In this document: positions 62,800-64,000 of the stretch, one piece after another
How positions within the stretch are numbered: position 1 is the first letter of the stretch
How the letters are laid out: the number at the start of each line of letters is the position of its first letter
From: Oceanospirillum sp048265165
GTDB lineage: Bacteria > Pseudomonadota > Gammaproteobacteria > Pseudomonadales > Halomonadaceae
DNA length: 64,000 nucleotides
Assembly (NCBI RefSeq): GCF_048265165.1
Contig: NZ_JBLXCD010000006.1
Coordinates: 152,109-216,108, forward strand
Direction of reading: 5' to 3'
Made by a program: the position numbers and the translations under genes
Notes under the pieces: model-generated
What the model was told of the DNA's origin: nothing
Databases searched by the model: none
Seen by the model: the letters and a program-made list of their open reading frames with translations, nothing else

Positions 62800-63199
62800 A
62801 AGCTTTCCTTTATTGTTTTTGTCATTAGTCATCTGATTGTGTCAGAAATACAGGCGGTACCGATTTTGTCAGTGACGGCTCAGTATGGCGAAAGCCGCCT
62901 GCCTGTGACCTGATTGCGCGGTACCCGGTAAGGTACACAAAACAGGCTTTCCAGTTTTTAATATAGCCAATGCATAGGCTTTTTATAGTCTGGGAGCCGT
63001 GTCGTGTGTATCGGAATATAAGAGACGTTTACGTAAAAGTAAACTTCATTGGTTTATTGAACTGCATGAAAAGATAAAAACAGAAAAATCATCTGTTTTA
63101 TGCGAATGCTGGTTTTGTTCGCTTTCAAGGGTGCGGGTGAATATGCCTGAAAGGGGTGGTAGAATAGAATTTTAATAAAATCAAAGGGTAAGCCTTAAA
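62800..63199. promoter_or_regulatory. Divergent promoter region of bkd and fklB
   Basis: No gene. It shows inverted segments such as acaggcgg...ccgcctgcctgt around 62850-62910 and an AT-rich centre near 63050. It must contain the bkd promoter (minus) and the fklB promoter (plus); a TAGAAT -10-like box lies near 63163. No specific regulator site is recognised. Confidence 0.5.
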
Positions 63200-63811
63200 A
63201 TGAGCGAACTGAATACAGTTGAAGCAAAAGTAGGTTACGGCATTGGTCGTCAGATGGGCGAGCAGCTGGCAAGCAGTGGTATTGAAGGTTTAGGGCTGGA
63301 TCAGGTCGTTCTGGGTTTACGCGAGGCCTATGAAGGTAAAGAAAGTCAGTTGAGTGATATGGAGCTGCATGAAGCTTTTGAGGTTATTCAGCAGCGTTTG
63401 GCAGAAAAGCAGAAAGAAGCCCATAAAGAAACAGTCGAGGCGGGCGACAACTATCTGGCAGATAATGCTAAGAAAGAAGGCGTTACTATCACTGAATCCG
63501 GTCTGCAGTATGAAGTGCTGACAGTTGGTGAGGGCGAGAAGCCTGCTGCGACAGATAAAGTTCGTGTTCACTATCACGGTGAGCTGATCAACGGTGAGGT
63601 TTTTGATAGCTCTGTTGTTCGTGACCAGCCTGCTGAGTTCCCTGTTAATGGTGTTATCGCGGGTTGGGTTGAAGCATTGCAGCTGATGCCTGTTGGCTCC
63701 AAGTGGCGCCTGACGATTCCTCAGAACCTGGCATACGGTGAACGCGGCGCGGGTGCAATCCCTCCGTACTCCGTGCTGGTATTTGAAGTAGAGCTGTTGG
63801 CCATTCTTTAA
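63200..63811 (+). CDS. fklB: FKBP-type peptidyl-prolyl isomerase
   Basis: A 203-residue cytoplasmic FKBP22-like protein: N-terminal dimerisation helices (residues 1-95) and a C-terminal FKBP domain (VRVHYHGELINGEVFDSS, AYGERGAGAIPPYSVLVFEVELL). No signal peptide. It speeds proline isomerisation in protein folding. Ends at a strong terminator. Confidence 0.93.
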   Translation: MSELNTVEAKVGYGIGRQMGEQLASSGIEGLGLDQVVLGLREAYEGKESQLSDMELHEAFEVIQQRLAEKQKEAHKETVEAGDNYLADNAKKEGVTITESGLQYEVLTVGEGEKPAATDKVRVHYHGELINGEVFDSSVVRDQPAEFPVNGVIAGWVEALQLMPVGSKWRLTIPQNLAYGERGAGAIPPYSVLVFEVELLAIL

Positions 63812-63866
63812 TAGCTGAACACTCAGCTTATATAGAAGACGTTACTGCATCGTCTATATACTGCTG

Positions 63867-63903
63867 AAAGCCCCGGTTCTGAAATCAGAATCGGGGCTTT
63901 TTG
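63867..63903 (+). terminator. Rho-independent terminator of fklB
   Basis: The arms aaagccccggttctga and tcagaatcggggcttt pair with one G-T wobble and are followed by T's. It ends the fklB transcript. Confidence 0.9.
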
Positions 63904-63954
63904 CTTTCAGATCTGAGCCGGTTTCGTTAATTTGTAATTAATTTACAAAAGGGG

Positions 63955-63982
63955 TTGTGCTGCTCCGTTTTGTGCGTATAAT
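63955..63982 (+). promoter_or_regulatory. Strong promoter at right edge
   Basis: -35 TTGTGC (63955-63960), 16-base spacer, -10 TATAAT (63977-63982), with an AT-rich UP-like block upstream (63925-63950) and a GC-rich discriminator (tcgccctc). This form is typical of rRNA or tRNA promoters. The gene itself would start just outside the window. Confidence 0.65.
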
Positions 63983-64000
63983 TCGCCCTCGTTGTCAGGG

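Noticed and set aside
1..64000. CRISPR array
   Set aside because: No run of regularly spaced identical repeats was seen; the repeats present are attC sites, miniature elements and transposon ends.

Overview
The window reads as chromosomal DNA of a marine gammaproteobacterium, probably near the Oceanospirillaceae. This is inferred from gene content: purE-purK, TAXI and DctP TRAP transporters, a two-subunit bacterioferritin operon, a branched-chain keto-acid dehydrogenase operon, and an ATP-grasp / inactive-transglutaminase / zinc-protease triad. No rRNA or tRNA lies in the window. A strong RNA-type promoter at the right edge (63955-63982) suggests such a gene just outside.

Layout. 1-8200: DUF3224 protein, purE-purK behind a long leader with extensive predicted base pairing, beta-carbonic anhydrase divergent from a CbbR-like LysR regulator, DJ-1/PfpI protein with a ribbon-helix-helix partner, a second CbbR-like LysR, and a GNAT acetyltransferase. 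8230-16600: a small membrane protein, a decayed second GNAT copy, an AT-rich P-loop ATPase (possible defence gene), the ATP-grasp/transglutaminase/zinc-protease operon, AraC and LysE-type genes, and a deletion scar fusing LysE and Lrp remnants. 16825-18288: heme-type and ferroxidase-type bacterioferritin subunits with Bfd. 18556-31763: TAXI-TRAP transport (two solute-binding proteins, a fused permease, a universal stress protein), an orphan histidine kinase, a response regulator, a 1166-residue AraC-TPR fusion, and a periplasmic binding protein. 31806-36425: LLM oxidoreductase, M48 protease, YjgN-type protein and an orphan DctP-type binding protein.

36830-56900 is a 20-kb accessory region. 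It opens with an integron gene-cassette array (36830-41533) without an integrase in the window. Five cassettes each show matching R' and R'' boxes and sit in one orientation. The largest carries a two-gene operon, an FRG-domain protein overlapping a DUF262/DGQHR protein, which is the best candidate here for an undescribed (possibly anti-phage) system. Three of the cassette junctions are interrupted exactly at the attC core by small inverted-repeat elements, two of which carry the start of an IS1182-like transposase. Two copies of that element bracket a complete glycerol-3-phosphate (ugp) uptake island with its DeoR/GlpR regulator, UgpQ and a HAD phosphatase. Next come LysR/RidA, LysR/NTF2-like and AT-rich AraC/NAD(P)H-oxidoreductase pairs, separated by remnants of a Y1 (RAYT-like) transposase, and an orphan lipoprotein.

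56987-64000 returns to core-type genes: a Ser/Thr kinase, the bkdA1-bkdA2-bkdB operon (E2 with two lipoyl domains), and FklB. Function calls rest on recognisable motifs and remembered family features. No database search was run.
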